A stretch of DNA of 19,276 bases from Betaproteobacteria bacterium (GCA_028868235.1 JAGWUW010000010.1:1-19276); one strand, 5' to 3'; counted from the stretch's first letter, positions 1 to 7,732 are shown. Made by a program: numbers and translations. Notes: generated from the sequence alone by a model not told the origin.

Positions 1-109
1 ACAGATACCCGATTCTCAGCTCGCCATCTTTGCCGAGTGCGCCCACGCGCCCTTCATTTCCAGCCCGGATGATTTTATCGACCGGGCACACCGCTTCCTG
101 AATGACTAG
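1..109 (+). CDS. bioH: BioH, pimeloyl-ACP methyl ester carboxylesterase (C-terminal end only)
   Basis: Partial gene entering from the left edge; only the last 35 residues are visible (frame starting at base 2, TAG at 107-109). The segment CAHAPFISSP matches the region around the catalytic His of BioH alpha/beta hydrolases (GCGHAPFISHP in E. coli, from memory), and the protein ends a few residues later as BioH does. In the family this enzyme cleaves the methyl ester of pimeloyl-ACP, ending pimelate chain synthesis in the cytosol. The identification is strengthened by bioC starting inside its last codons (8-base overlap) and bioD following. The Ser and Asp of the catalytic triad lie outside the window. 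A generic alpha/beta hydrolase is the alternative, but the context makes that unlikely. Confidence 0.85.
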   Translation, partial: QIPDSQLAIFAECAHAPFISSPDDFIDRAHRFLND

Positions 110-863
110 ACCCTCCAAGGCACGCGTCCGGCAATCCTTCGAGCGCGCCGCCCCGACATACGATAGCGCTGCTCAGATACAACGCCGTATCTGCGACCGA
201 CTGCTCGATATGCTGCCACCACTGGCGGTAGATCGCCTGCTCGATGCCGGCTGCGGGACCGGTTACGCCCTACCCCTCCTATGCCGGCACTTTCCACAAG
301 CCCTGGCCATCGGGCTGGATTTATCACCGGCCATGCTGCGGCGGATCGCGACACCCTGCAGCCGGATCTCCGGCGATCTCGAACACCTGCCGCTAGCCGC
401 TGGCTGCGTTGACCTCTATTGGTCCAGCCTCGCGGTCCAGTGGTGCGAGTTGCCGCTTGTTCTGCGCGAAGCCCACCGCCTGCTGCGCCCAGAAGGTGCC
501 TTGGCTTTGGCCAGCCTTGGCCCCGAAACCTTTCATGAGTTGAGAACGGCTTTCGCCGGCGTGGACGAATATCGCCATACCCTGGCCTTCCACAGCGCCG
601 ATGAGGTTCGGTACATGGCCTGCACCGCAGGTTTTGCCACAGTCGATGTCCAGCACCAGACCGAAATCGCCCACTACCCCGACTTCAAATCCCTGCTCCG
701 CTCGGTCAAGGCCGTCGGTGCCAACCAGATCGGTGTCGGCCGGCGCACCAGTCTAATGAGCCGCAACACCTTCCTGCGCGCCGAAGCGGCCTACGAAGCG
801 CAGCGGACAAGCCACGGCCTGCCGCTAACCTACGACGTTATTTCCCTACACGCCAGAACATGA
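102..863 (+). CDS. bioC: BioC, malonyl-ACP O-methyltransferase
   Basis: A 253-residue SAM-dependent methyltransferase. The glycine-rich SAM-binding motif I, LDAGCGTG, is at residues 47-54, and the N-terminal [20 protein letters not shown] stretch is typical of BioC, where it precedes the Rossmann fold. BioC methylates the free carboxyl of malonyl-ACP, so that fatty acid synthase can extend it to pimeloyl-ACP methyl ester; BioH, encoded just upstream, later removes the methyl group. The ATG at 102 overlaps the bioH stop, and the TGA at 861-863 overlaps the bioD ATG (ATGA), indicating translational coupling in one operon. Length fits the family. A general class I methyltransferase is the only alternative, and the neighbours argue against it. 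Confidence 0.93.
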   Translation: MTRPSKARVRQSFERAAPTYDSAAQIQRRICDRLLDMLPPLAVDRLLDAGCGTGYALPLLCRHFPQALAIGLDLSPAMLRRIATPCSRISGDLEHLPLAAGCVDLYWSSLAVQWCELPLVLREAHRLLRPEGALALASLGPETFHELRTAFAGVDEYRHTLAFHSADEVRYMACTAGFATVDVQHQTEIAHYPDFKSLLRSVKAVGANQIGVGRRTSLMSRNTFLRAEAAYEAQRTSHGLPLTYDVISLHART

Positions 864-1522
864 GCCAAGCCTATTTCCTGACCGGTACCGATACCGAAAT
901 CGGCAAAACATTCGTCACCTGCGCCCTGCTCCATCGCGCCCGTCGCGACGGCCTACGGGCAGCCGGATTGAAGCCTATCGCCGCTGGTACCGATGTGGCC
1001 GGACTGAACGAGGATGTCGAAAATATCCGCGCCGCAAGCAGCGTGGAGCTGCCCACCAACTTGATCAACCCGTACTGTTTCACCCCGCCCATTGCACCGC
1101 ATATCGCCGCCGCCGAGGCCGGCGTGCGCATCGACTTTGCTGCCATCAAGTCAGCCTGTGAGACAGCCCGGCGACAAGCAGACTGGATCATCGTCGAAGG
1201 CGTTGGGGGATTCTGCGTACCGCTCGGCGACCGGAAAGGTAGCGACGATCTGGCCGTCGAACTGGATTTGCCGGTAATCATGGTTGTCGGTATGCGCCTC
1301 GGCTGCATCAGCCATGCCCTGCTCACGGCAGAAGCCATCGCTGCACGTGGTCTGCATCTGGCCGGTTGGGTGGCCAACCGCATCGATCCCGCCATGTCCC
1401 GCTTCGACGAAAACCTGGCAACGCTAAAGTCCAGGCTGACCTCCCCCTTGCTCGGCGTCGTACCCCATGCACCTGCGGGTGGCGCAGCAGGCGCCGCCGA
1501 CTACCTGCTGCTACCCGCCTAG
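860..1522 (+). CDS. bioD: BioD, ATP-dependent dethiobiotin synthetase
   Basis: A 220-residue cytosolic enzyme that closes the ureido ring of dethiobiotin from 7,8-diaminopelargonate, CO2 and ATP. The P-loop GTDTEIGKT is at residues 9-17, the substrate-site Lys-Pro (LKPIAAG) at 37-43, and the diagnostic [10 protein letters not shown] motif at 113-122. Length matches the family. It starts within the bioC stop codon and is the last biotin gene in this run; bioA, bioF and bioB are not in the window. Its stop lies 12 bases inside the end of the convergent HPt gene, so the two transcripts overlap at their 3' ends. I see no terminator hairpin between them. Confidence 0.95.
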   Translation: MSQAYFLTGTDTEIGKTFVTCALLHRARRDGLRAAGLKPIAAGTDVAGLNEDVENIRAASSVELPTNLINPYCFTPPIAPHIAAAEAGVRIDFAAIKSACETARRQADWIIVEGVGGFCVPLGDRKGSDDLAVELDLPVIMVVGMRLGCISHALLTAEAIAARGLHLAGWVANRIDPAMSRFDENLATLKSRLTSPLLGVVPHAPAGGAAGAADYLLLPA

Positions 1523-1846
1523 CGCGGCCGCAACTTCATGTAAGCGCGACTGGAGGTCACCGATGGCCGCGGCAAGGTTGGCCAATTGGCCGCTCTTGGC
1601 GGCACTTTCGATCATCATGGCAGCGTTGGCACCGTCCTCATCCGAGAAGGTAGCCAGCAAGCCCTTGATGGTATGTGCCTCGCGCTGGACGACCTTGGCA
1701 TCTCCAGCAGCGAAGGCGGCGGACAAGGCTGAGCAGTTGTTATCGACATCGTCGAGAAACATGGCAACCATCATCTCGTAAATTTCCGCGTCGCCGCCCA
1801 ATCGTTCAAGAATGGAATCACGGTCCAGCACGAAGGTTCCAACCAT
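1511..1846 (-). CDS. Hpt domain protein (histidine phosphotransfer)
   Basis: A 111-residue protein made almost entirely of one Hpt four-helix bundle. The signature REAHTIKG holds the phosphorylatable His58, followed by KG and the usual alanine-rich helix. Such proteins carry phosphate between a hybrid histidine kinase and a response regulator in the cytosol; the partner cannot be read from the sequence. A purine-rich ribosome site (GGGAG) lies just upstream of the ATG at 1846. The gene sits 42 bases downstream of the REC/HD-GYP regulator on the same strand, so the two are probably co-transcribed and may share a relay. Its 3' end overlaps bioD by 12 bases on the opposite strand. Confidence 0.85.
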   Translation of the reverse strand: MVGTFVLDRDSILERLGGDAEIYEMMVAMFLDDVDNNCSALSAAFAAGDAKVVQREAHTIKGLLATFSDEDGANAAMMIESAAKSGQLANLAAAIGDLQSRLHEVAAALGG

Positions 1847-1888
1847 TTTTGTCTCCCTGCCAGCGCCATCCGGCGCGGCAACTCATGT

Positions 1889-2941
1889 TCAGATCAGCGG
1901 TACGTCTTCGTCGCGAAAACGCTGACGAATCTCCAATATATTTTCCCAACCGGCCAGAAAGGCCTCAATGCACAACGGGTCGAAATGCTTGCCCCGCCCT
2001 TCCTCAAGAAAGCGACAGGCATCGTCCAGTGACCAGGCCCGCTTGTAGGGACGTTCCGAGGTCAGGGCATCGAATACGTCGGCCACCGCCACGATGCGTC
2101 CGAGCTGCGGAATCTGGTTTCCTTTCAGGCCGAAGGGATAGCCGGAGCCATCATATTTCTCGTGGTGCGAGATCGCCACTTCTGCCCCCGCGCGCAGGAT
2201 TTCGGAACCACTGTCCTTGAGTAATTCGTGCCCGATCCGGGCATGCCCCTTCATCACCTCGAACTCTTCCGGGGTCAGTTTTCCCGGTTTAAGCAAGATG
2301 TAATCGGGAATGCCGATCTTGCCGACATCGTGCATGGGAGCGGCTTCGAGAACCAGTTGCTCCATCGCCGGGCCGAGATCGAGCCCGCGCGCGATGATTT
2401 GCGAATAATGGGCCATTCGCTGGATATGGGCCCCGGTTTCCGGATCGCGAAATTCGGCCGCCCGCGACATACGGAAAATCAACTCTTTTTCTCGATCCCG
2501 AATTTCACGCGTTCGTTCGTTTACTAGGACAGCCAGGTGTTCGGCGCGGTCGGCCAGGAATTTCTGGCCGGTTCGCAGAGAGAGCATATTGCGCGCCCGA
2601 GCGGAAAATTCGATCCGGTCGATAGGCTTAGTCAGGAAATCATTCGCCCCACCAAGCAGGGCATCGTATCGGACATCCTTCTGATCGTTGGCTGTGATCA
2701 TCAGTACCGGAATTTCGTCCCGGCCATGCAGGGCTCGAAAGGCGCTGATGAAACGCAGACCGTCCATTTCCGGCATCATGTAATCGACAATGACCAGATC
2801 CGGCTCACTGGTACGGCACCATTCAAGTGCAGCCAGCGGGTTGTCGAACAGGACCGGGGTGCACTCTCCGAGCTTGAGGACCAAGGCCTTGATCAGGGTC
2901 AGGTTTATGTCGCTGTCATCAATGATCAGGACGGTATGCAT
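1889..2941 (-). CDS. Two-domain response regulator: receiver plus HD-GYP (cyclic-di-GMP phosphodiesterase type)
   Basis: A 350-residue protein starting MHTVLIIDDSDIN. The receiver domain (about 1-120) has the acidic pair D8-D9, phosphoacceptor D53 (LVIVDYMMPEMDG) and the conserved Lys in LTKP (about 105). A helical linker (about 125-160) leads to an HD-GYP domain with HD at 204-205 and the complete HHEKYDGSGYP motif at 259-269. Intact motifs predict hydrolysis of cyclic-di-GMP, switched by phosphorylation. The frame stays open for 75 codons upstream of this ATG, but that stretch overlaps yciB, has no receiver-like sequence and is rejected. No strong ribosome site is seen before 2941. It is followed by the Hpt gene and is divergent from yciB. 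Confidence 0.92.
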   Translation of the reverse strand: MHTVLIIDDSDINLTLIKALVLKLGECTPVLFDNPLAALEWCRTSEPDLVIVDYMMPEMDGLRFISAFRALHGRDEIPVLMITANDQKDVRYDALLGGANDFLTKPIDRIEFSARARNMLSLRTGQKFLADRAEHLAVLVNERTREIRDREKELIFRMSRAAEFRDPETGAHIQRMAHYSQIIARGLDLGPAMEQLVLEAAPMHDVGKIGIPDYILLKPGKLTPEEFEVMKGHARIGHELLKDSGSEILRAGAEVAISHHEKYDGSGYPFGLKGNQIPQLGRIVAVADVFDALTSERPYKRAWSLDDACRFLEEGRGKHFDPLCIEAFLAGWENILEIRQRFRDEDVPLI

Positions 2942-2979
2942 GGTATTTACGGCTTGCGGGACGGTAGTTGCCGGCAGTA

Positions 2980-2985
2980 TATAAT
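2980..2985 (+). promoter_or_regulatory. Candidate -10 element of the yciB operon
   Basis: A perfect TATAAT stands 8 bases before the yciB ATG at 2994, so transcription would begin about two bases before the start codon. No convincing -35 is seen (TTGCGG at 2954-2959 gives a 20-base spacer), and no Shine-Dalgarno sequence precedes the ATG. The same AT-rich patch reads TATACT on the other strand (2976-2981) and could serve the divergent HD-GYP gene. A promoter further upstream, inside that gene, remains possible. Confidence 0.4.
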
Positions 2986-2993
2986 GCCCCGCC

Positions 2994-3602
2994 ATGAAAC
3001 TGCTCTTCGACCTCTTCCCCGTCATCCTCTTTTTCGCTGCCTTCAAGTATTCGGAAAAGAATCCCGAAACCGCTGCCACTTGGGTGGCAACGTTGCTCGG
3101 CTCGGCACTCGTCGACATCAAGCAGGCACCGATCCTGCTCGCCACCGTTGTCGTCATTGCCGCCACCGTGGCCCAGATCGCCTGGGTGCATTTCCGTCAC
3201 GGCAAGGTAGACAAGATGCTGTGGGTCAGCCTTGGCTTGGTCGTCGTCTTCGGCGGCCTGACGCTGTTCTTCCAGAATGAAGCCTTTATCAAATGGAAGC
3301 CGACCATCCTGTACTGGGTATTCGCAGTCAGCATGGCATTCAGCGCGCTGATTCTCAAAAAGAACCCGATGAAGGCCATGCTTGGCGAACAACTGACCCT
3401 GCCTGAAGCCGTCTGGCACAAGGTCACGCTGTCATGGATTACCTTCTTCGTCATCATGGGCGTGCTCAATCTGGTCATCGCCTTTAATTTCCCGACCGAT
3501 ACCTGGGTCAATTTCAAACTGTTCGGCGGCATGGGCCTGATGATTGTCTTCGTACTCGCCCAAGGCATGCTGCTGTCCAAATACATTGAGGAAGAAAAAT
3601 AA
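2994..3602 (+). CDS. yciB: YciB/IspZ inner-membrane protein (septation protein A family)
   Basis: A 202-residue polytopic membrane protein. The N-terminus [18 protein letters not shown] is the family hallmark, and several hydrophobic segments follow (about 5-18, 38-62, 75-92, 100-115, 140-162 and 170-190). The motif TEYxxxK seen at the end of many members is here [10 protein letters not shown]. YciB proteins sit in the inner membrane and are linked to envelope synthesis and septation; the molecular activity is not settled. The conserved start fixes the ATG at 2994 even though no ribosome site is visible. The stop codon overlaps the yciI ATG (TAATG), so yciB, yciI and bolA form a translationally coupled set. 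Confidence 0.93.
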   Translation: MKLLFDLFPVILFFAAFKYSEKNPETAATWVATLLGSALVDIKQAPILLATVVVIAATVAQIAWVHFRHGKVDKMLWVSLGLVVVFGGLTLFFQNEAFIKWKPTILYWVFAVSMAFSALILKKNPMKAMLGEQLTLPEAVWHKVTLSWITFFVIMGVLNLVIAFNFPTDTWVNFKLFGGMGLMIVFVLAQGMLLSKYIEEEK

Positions 3603-3904
3603 TGCTCTACGCCTTCATTGCCGAAGACCGCGCCGGCACCCTGGATCAACGCCTGGCTGCCCGCCCCGCCCATCTCGAGCGCCTGCACGCCTTGCAGGCC
3701 GAGGGGCGTCTGATTGTCGCCGGTCCCTGCCCTGCTATCGACTCGCCAGATCCTGGCCCGGCCGGTTTCTCCGGCAGTCTGATCATTGCCGAGTTTGCAT
3801 CGCTGGAAGCGGCCAAGGCTTGGGCCGATGCAGACCCGTATATCGCCGCCGGCGTTTACGACAAGGTCACTGTCAAACCATTCAAGAAGGCCCTGCCGGC
3901 GTGA
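3602..3904 (+). CDS. yciI: YciI family protein
   Basis: A 100-residue single-domain protein of the YciI-like ferredoxin-fold family. Recognisable parts are the N-terminal strand MLYAFIAED, the segment ARPAHLERL with the conserved His, LIVAGPCPA in the middle, and [13 protein letters not shown], the family's AD-P-Y-x-x-A-G-x-Y signature. The fold resembles dimeric muconolactone-isomerase-like enzymes and a conserved His/Asp pair has been proposed as an active site, but no reaction is established. Its position directly after yciB and overlapping bolA (GTGA at 3901-3904) matches the gene order in related betaproteobacteria, from memory. The role in this operon is unknown. Confidence 0.9.
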   Translation: MLYAFIAEDRAGTLDQRLAARPAHLERLHALQAEGRLIVAGPCPAIDSPDPGPAGFSGSLIIAEFASLEAAKAWADADPYIAAGVYDKVTVKPFKKALPA

Positions 3905-4167
3905 GCGGCGATACCATTGAACTGCTACGCCAGCGCCTGGCTGTCCTCGAACCAGTCTCGCTATCCATTCGCGACGACTCCCACCTTCATGCCGGACACG
4001 CCGGCGCCCGCGACGGTGGTCATTACCAGTTACAAATTGTTGCACAGGTATTCGCCGGGAAAAGTACCATTGCCCGTCATCGCATGATTTATGATGCAGC
4101 AGGCGATCTGATGCACGGCAGGATTCATGCGCTCAGCATCGTTGCCGAAGTGCCTGACGAAGTATAA
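3901..4167 (+). CDS. bolA: BolA family protein
   Basis: An 88-residue protein starting with GTG at 3901 inside the yciI stop (GTGA). The first ATG-initiated reading would lose most of the protein. The frame gives a full BolA domain: N-terminal helix with [14 protein letters not shown], then [34 protein letters not shown], and [11 protein letters not shown] at the end with the invariant His76. BolA proteins work with monothiol glutaredoxins in iron-sulfur cluster handling, and some bind DNA. I cannot tell which subtype this is. It is followed by 35 bases and then the prolyl isomerase gene, with which it is probably co-transcribed. Confidence 0.88.
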   Translation: MSGDTIELLRQRLAVLEPVSLSIRDDSHLHAGHAGARDGGHYQLQIVAQVFAGKSTIARHRMIYDAAGDLMHGRIHALSIVAEVPDEV

Positions 4168-4202
4168 TTTTCAAGTTATTCCGTTCACCCAAGGATAGAT
4201 AC

Positions 4203-4994
4203 ATGCTCAAGCTCTCCCGTCTGGCCGCCCTGCTCGTCGCTGGCGCCGTCGTTTCCGCCCCGGCTCTTGCTGCCGACAAGGGCAAGGCTTTCGCCACCGT
4301 TAACGGTCAGCCGATCCCGCAAACCGTCTATAACGCCTTCGTCGCTGAACAGAAGGCCCAGGGCGCCCCAGACTCGCCGGAACTGCAAGGTGCCGTTAAG
4401 GAGGAACTGGTTCGTCGCGAGATCCTCGCCCAGGAAGCCAAGAAGAAGGGCCTGGACAAGAACCCGAACATCCAGGGCCAGATCGAACTGGCCAAGCAGG
4501 CCGTGCTGATCCGCGCCTATCTGTCCGATTACGTCAAGGCCAACCCGATCAGCGAAGCCCAGCTGAAGGCTGAATACGAAGTGATCAAGAGCAACCTGGG
4601 GAGCACCGAGTACAAGGCTCGCCACGTGCTGGTCGAGAAGGAAGAGGAAGCCAAGGCCATCATCGCCAAGCTCGACAAGGGCGAAAAATTCTCCGAATTG
4701 GCCAAGCTTTCCAAGGATCCAGGCTCCAAGGACAAGGGTGGCGAACTGGGATGGAGCTCCCCGGCTGCTTACGTCAAGCCCTTCGGTGAAGCTCTCACCA
4801 AGCTGAAGAAGGGTGAATACACCAAGACTCCGGTGCATTCCGACTTCGGTTATCACGTCATCCAGCTCGACGACTCCCGCCCTGCCAACCCGCCCCCGTT
4901 CGACCAAGTCAAACAGCAGCTCCAGCAGCGCGCCAGCCAGCAACAAGTCGAAAACCTGGTCAAGGAACTGCGCAGCAAGGCGAAGGTGGACTAA
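4203..4994 (+). CDS. Exported parvulin-type peptidyl-prolyl cis-trans isomerase (PpiC/SurA-like)
   Basis: A 263-residue protein. A signal peptide is clear (MLKLSRLAALLVAGAVVSAPALA, cleavage about 23/24), so it acts in the periplasm as a foldase/chaperone. Residues 25-125 form a helical SurA_N-like segment. The rotamase domain covers about 137-226, with ARHVLVEKEEEA, FSELAKLSKDPGSKDKGGEL and the closing FGYHVIQL, all standard parvulin motifs. A short Gln/Lys-rich tail follows. AAGGAT lies just before the ATG as ribosome site. It is the last gene before the terminator at 5037-5067. Antisense frames here are long but are shadows. Assignment to a named gene (ppiC, prsA-like) is not possible from sequence alone. 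Confidence 0.93.
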   Translation: MLKLSRLAALLVAGAVVSAPALAADKGKAFATVNGQPIPQTVYNAFVAEQKAQGAPDSPELQGAVKEELVRREILAQEAKKKGLDKNPNIQGQIELAKQAVLIRAYLSDYVKANPISEAQLKAEYEVIKSNLGSTEYKARHVLVEKEEEAKAIIAKLDKGEKFSELAKLSKDPGSKDKGGELGWSSPAAYVKPFGEALTKLKKGEYTKTPVHSDFGYHVIQLDDSRPANPPPFDQVKQQLQQRASQQQVENLVKELRSKAKVD

Positions 4995-5018
4995 AGCACA
5001 AGCCTGCATGCGAAAATT

Positions 5019-5034
5019 GCCACCTGCGGGTGGC
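5019..5034 (+). repeat. Small hairpin just before the terminator
   Basis: GCCACC (5019-5024) and GGTGGC (5029-5034) form a perfect 6-bp stem with a TGCG loop, only two bases before the terminator stem. No T-tract follows this first hairpin. Its arms resemble those of the terminator, so its left arm could also pair with the right arm of the second hairpin (GGTGG at 5051-5055). Confidence 0.5.
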
Positions 5035-5036
5035 CG

Positions 5037-5067
5037 AAATGCCCACCCTCGGTGGGCATTTCTTTTT
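5037..5067 (+). terminator. Intrinsic terminator after the prolyl isomerase gene
   Basis: AAATGCCCACC (5037-5047) pairs perfectly with GGTGGGCATTT (5051-5061) around a three-base loop, followed by C and five T (5063-5067). It ends the yciB-yciI-bolA-PPIase unit. The next gene begins only 13 bases later and has a strong ribosome site (GGGGAGGG), so some readthrough may supply it. Confidence 0.85.
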
Positions 5068-5079
5068 GGGGAGGGTATC

Positions 5080-6399
5080 ATGTTCAACCGCCTGAAAAAA
5101 TTGTTAGGCAAGACGACTGGACCGACTGAGCCTCCCAGTTCGCCCTCCGCGACTGAAACCACTTCCGATACGTCGTTCTTTGTCCGCCGCGACGCCATCT
5201 TCGATCGCGAGAACCGACTGTTCGCCCATATTTTCCGGATGGGACAGGCAAGCGTCGCCGCCAATGCCAAAGTGGAAGTCCAGCGCTGCTTCGACCGGCT
5301 GTTGCTTGATTCCCTAAAGGCTAGTTCGGAAGCTTGGAACAGAACGCCAGCTTTTCTGCCAATCAGTTCGGCCAGTCTCGATTCGCCCACGCTGGAACGC
5401 CTCGCAGGCAACAACGTGATCTTGCTGCTCCAACTGGCACCGGATGCGGAGGCAGACCGTATCGGCGAGGCCATCGACCAATTACGGGAGCAAGGTTTCC
5501 GCTTCGGCCTGTTCCGCCAGCCGAAAAACCCAGCCTACGCAAAGATCATCCAGATTGTTGATTACGCCGCCATTGACGTCGAAAATAGCGAGGCTAATTC
5601 TATCCGCGACTTTTCGGCTGCCGTGCGGGCGGGTAACCGCGCCCCCCCCGTCAACCTTCTTGCCTGCAACATCGAGACAAGCGACGACCACCAGCTATGC
5701 CTGCAATGGCATTTCAACCTCTGCCATGGCAAGTTCGCCGAACAGCCAACTGCTCTACGGAACGAACCCAACGGTGACCCGCACAAGGCGCAACTGCTCA
5801 ACCTGTTGCGCCTTGTTCAAGGAGATGCCGAAACGGCCGAAATCGCGGCCGCCATGAAGCTCGACCCAGTACTCAGCTTCCGTATTATGCGCTACCTGAA
5901 TTCGCCAGCCCTGGCTCTGACTCGCCAGATCGATTCACTCGAACAGGCACTGATTATCCTTGGCCGGCAGCGCCTCACCCGGTGGCTTGCGGTCCTTTTA
6001 TTCTCTGTCCGCGAACCGCAACTGAGCGACTGGTTGCTAGTCGAGAATGCGCTGACTCGCGGCCGCCTGATGGAAATCCTCGCCGAAAAGCAAATGCCCG
6101 GCCAGCAACACGATCCGTTGTTCCTCACCGGCATTTTTTCCTGCCTTAACAAGCTGCTACATCGGCCACTGGCCGATATCCTTGGCACCCTGCCAATCGC
6201 CGACGAGATCCGCCAAGCCCTGCTGGAGCGCAGAGGTCCCTATGCAACACTCCTCGCTGTCGCCGAAGCAGCGGAATCTGTGGAGCAGTCAGGAATGGCT
6301 GGCGCAACTCAGGCTGCCGGAGTCACTCCGGATGCGGTGAACCGGGCGCTGCTTGCCGCAACCGCCTGGGCCAGCGAAGTCACCGAATATTGGGAATGA
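5080..6399 (+). CDS. EAL-HDOD signalling protein with degenerate EAL domain
   Basis: A 439-residue protein starting MFNRLKKLLGK, chosen because GGGGAGGG lies just upstream; the open frame extends back through the PPIase gene but that part is a shadow. Residues about 33-222 resemble the N-terminal EAL-like half of YuxH/CdgJ-type proteins: FFVRRDAIFDRENRLFAHIF, IVDYAAIDV (157-165) and LLACNIET (193-200). The EAL signature, the catalytic Lys (Asn197 here) and the QGYFF-type element (CHGKFAEQP) are altered, so phosphodiesterase activity is unlikely. Residues about 230-400 form an HDOD domain (LDPVLSFRIMRYLNSPAL, SLEQALIILGRQRLTRW). Such proteins are regulators of motility or virulence. An 8-base C run occurs at 5642-5649, in frame. 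Confidence 0.85.
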   Translation: MFNRLKKLLGKTTGPTEPPSSPSATETTSDTSFFVRRDAIFDRENRLFAHIFRMGQASVAANAKVEVQRCFDRLLLDSLKASSEAWNRTPAFLPISSASLDSPTLERLAGNNVILLLQLAPDAEADRIGEAIDQLREQGFRFGLFRQPKNPAYAKIIQIVDYAAIDVENSEANSIRDFSAAVRAGNRAPPVNLLACNIETSDDHQLCLQWHFNLCHGKFAEQPTALRNEPNGDPHKAQLLNLLRLVQGDAETAEIAAAMKLDPVLSFRIMRYLNSPALALTRQIDSLEQALIILGRQRLTRWLAVLLFSVREPQLSDWLLVENALTRGRLMEILAEKQMPGQQHDPLFLTGIFSCLNKLLHRPLADILGTLPIADEIRQALLERRGPYATLLAVAEAAESVEQSGMAGATQAAGVTPDAVNRALLAATAWASEVTEYWE

Positions 6400-6500
6400 G
6401 CACCAGGCCGTATCACCCCCCCTGAAAAGCCGCTTTAATTGGCAAAAACTTGATGCAGGTTGCGGAAGGAAAATCCGGCCCGTGGCTAAATTCCGGTCTA

Positions 6501-7709
6501 ATGACCGTCCGTTTCCTTTTTATTCTCTCCCTGCTTCTGAGCCCGGCAGCGTTCGCCGACCAGTCCTTGCAAGCTTGGCTCGACACCGCGCTGCCCGGCA
6601 CTGTTTTGCGCCTGCCTGCCGGCACCTATCGTGGCCCAGCCACGATCAACAAACCGCTGACGGTGGAAGGCAATGGCAAGGTTGTCATCGATGCCGGAGG
6701 CCATGGCACGGTACTCACCATCAAGGCCGATCACGTGACAGTGCGCGGCCTGACTCTGCGTGGCAGCGGCGATTCGCATGATGCCATCGACGGCGGCATC
6801 ATGGCCGAAGGCAATGCTCTGCTGATCGAGAACAACGTGCTGGAAGACGTGCTGTTCGGTATTTCGCTACACAAAACAAACGACAGCATCGTACGCGGCA
6901 ACCGTATTCGCTCGCGCCCCGTCGACTCCGCCGAACGAGGGGATGGCCTGCGCCTGTGGTACAGCACCGGAAACCGCATCGAGAACAACGATATCGCCCA
7001 GATTCGCGACATCACCGTAAGCAATGCACCGCGCAACCGCTACACCGGCAATACCATCCGCAACAGTCGCCGTGCCTTCAACTTCCTGTTTTCACACCGC
7101 AGTTTGGTGGAAGGCAACCTGCTGGAAAAGAACTCGACCGGCATCATCGCCCTGAACTCGGACGGCATGATCATCCGCAACAACCGCATCCTGCACGCCA
7201 TAGACGCCTCGGGGGCCGGTGTCGCACTCAAGGAAACCTCCGCCGCGCTGGTGCAGGACAACGAGATCGTCCACTGTGCCCACGGCATCATGGCCGATTC
7301 GCCAATGAATCCGCTCAACCGCATCGTCTTCATCAACAATGTCATTGCCCACAACATCACCGGCATTTATTTCTACGGCGCCAAGGGCGGCCACATCGCC
7401 ATTGACAACACCTTCAAGAGCAACCTGTGGCCGGTCACCATCATTGGCGACGGCGACCCGATGAACGATGTCTGGTGGGGAAACAGCTGGGACACCTACG
7501 AAGGTTTCGACCTTGACGGCGATGGTTTCGGCGATACACCGCACGAGCTGCACGTCTGGGCCGACCGTATCTGGCTGGAAACGCCAAGCGCAACCTTTTT
7601 CCGGAATTCACCCGTCCTCGAGTTGCTGGACTTCCTTGAGCGACTTGCCCCTTTTTCGGCCCCCTCACTGGTCCTGCGCGATACTGCACCGCGCATGCGA
7701 AAGCCCTAA
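6501..7709 (+). CDS. nosD: NosD-like periplasmic right-handed beta-helix protein
   Basis: From the ATG at 6501 the product has 402 residues and begins with a signal peptide (MTVRFLFILSLLLSPAAFA, cleavage about 19/20). A TTG at 6450 or ATG at 6453 would add a hydrophilic leader before it and is less likely; no good ribosome site marks either start. The body is a run of NosD/CASH-type beta-helix turns with repeated IxxN/IENN-like units, ending in N328-S-W-D-T-Y, then FDLDGDGFGDTP, the family's C-terminal mark. NosD takes part in maturing the copper centre of nitrous oxide reductase, with the NosFY ABC transporter. None of nosZ, nosF, nosY or nosL is next to it, so a different beta-helix role is possible. 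Confidence 0.75.
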   Translation: MTVRFLFILSLLLSPAAFADQSLQAWLDTALPGTVLRLPAGTYRGPATINKPLTVEGNGKVVIDAGGHGTVLTIKADHVTVRGLTLRGSGDSHDAIDGGIMAEGNALLIENNVLEDVLFGISLHKTNDSIVRGNRIRSRPVDSAERGDGLRLWYSTGNRIENNDIAQIRDITVSNAPRNRYTGNTIRNSRRAFNFLFSHRSLVEGNLLEKNSTGIIALNSDGMIIRNNRILHAIDASGAGVALKETSAALVQDNEIVHCAHGIMADSPMNPLNRIVFINNVIAHNITGIYFYGAKGGHIAIDNTFKSNLWPVTIIGDGDPMNDVWWGNSWDTYEGFDLDGDGFGDTPHELHVWADRIWLETPSATFFRNSPVLELLDFLERLAPFSAPSLVLRDTAPRMRKP

Positions 7710-7732
7710 TCAGTGCGCAGGTTGGCGGCTGA

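Noticed and set aside
2942..3166. 75-codon upstream extension of the HD-GYP regulator
   Set aside because: It lies within yciB on the other strand, and the receiver domain begins exactly at the internal MHTVLIIDD.
4813..5079. N-terminal extension of the EAL-HDOD gene back into the prolyl isomerase gene
   Set aside because: It would run through the end of the PPIase and the terminator; the ATG at 5080 has a strong ribosome site and starts a sensible protein.
4185..5474. A 429-codon open frame on the minus strand opposite the prolyl isomerase and the start of the EAL-HDOD gene
   Set aside because: It mirrors a confidently identified exported protein, crosses the terminator and a second gene, and its product has no recognisable domain. 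Long antisense frames are common in GC-rich coding DNA.
6450..6463. Possible FNR-type site (TTGAT-N4) before nosD
   Set aside because: Only the left half matches; the right half does not resemble ATCAA.
6450..6500. TTG/ATG start for NosD giving 16-17 extra residues
   Set aside because: The extra residues are hydrophilic and would precede an otherwise normal signal peptide that starts at the ATG at 6501. Not fully excluded.
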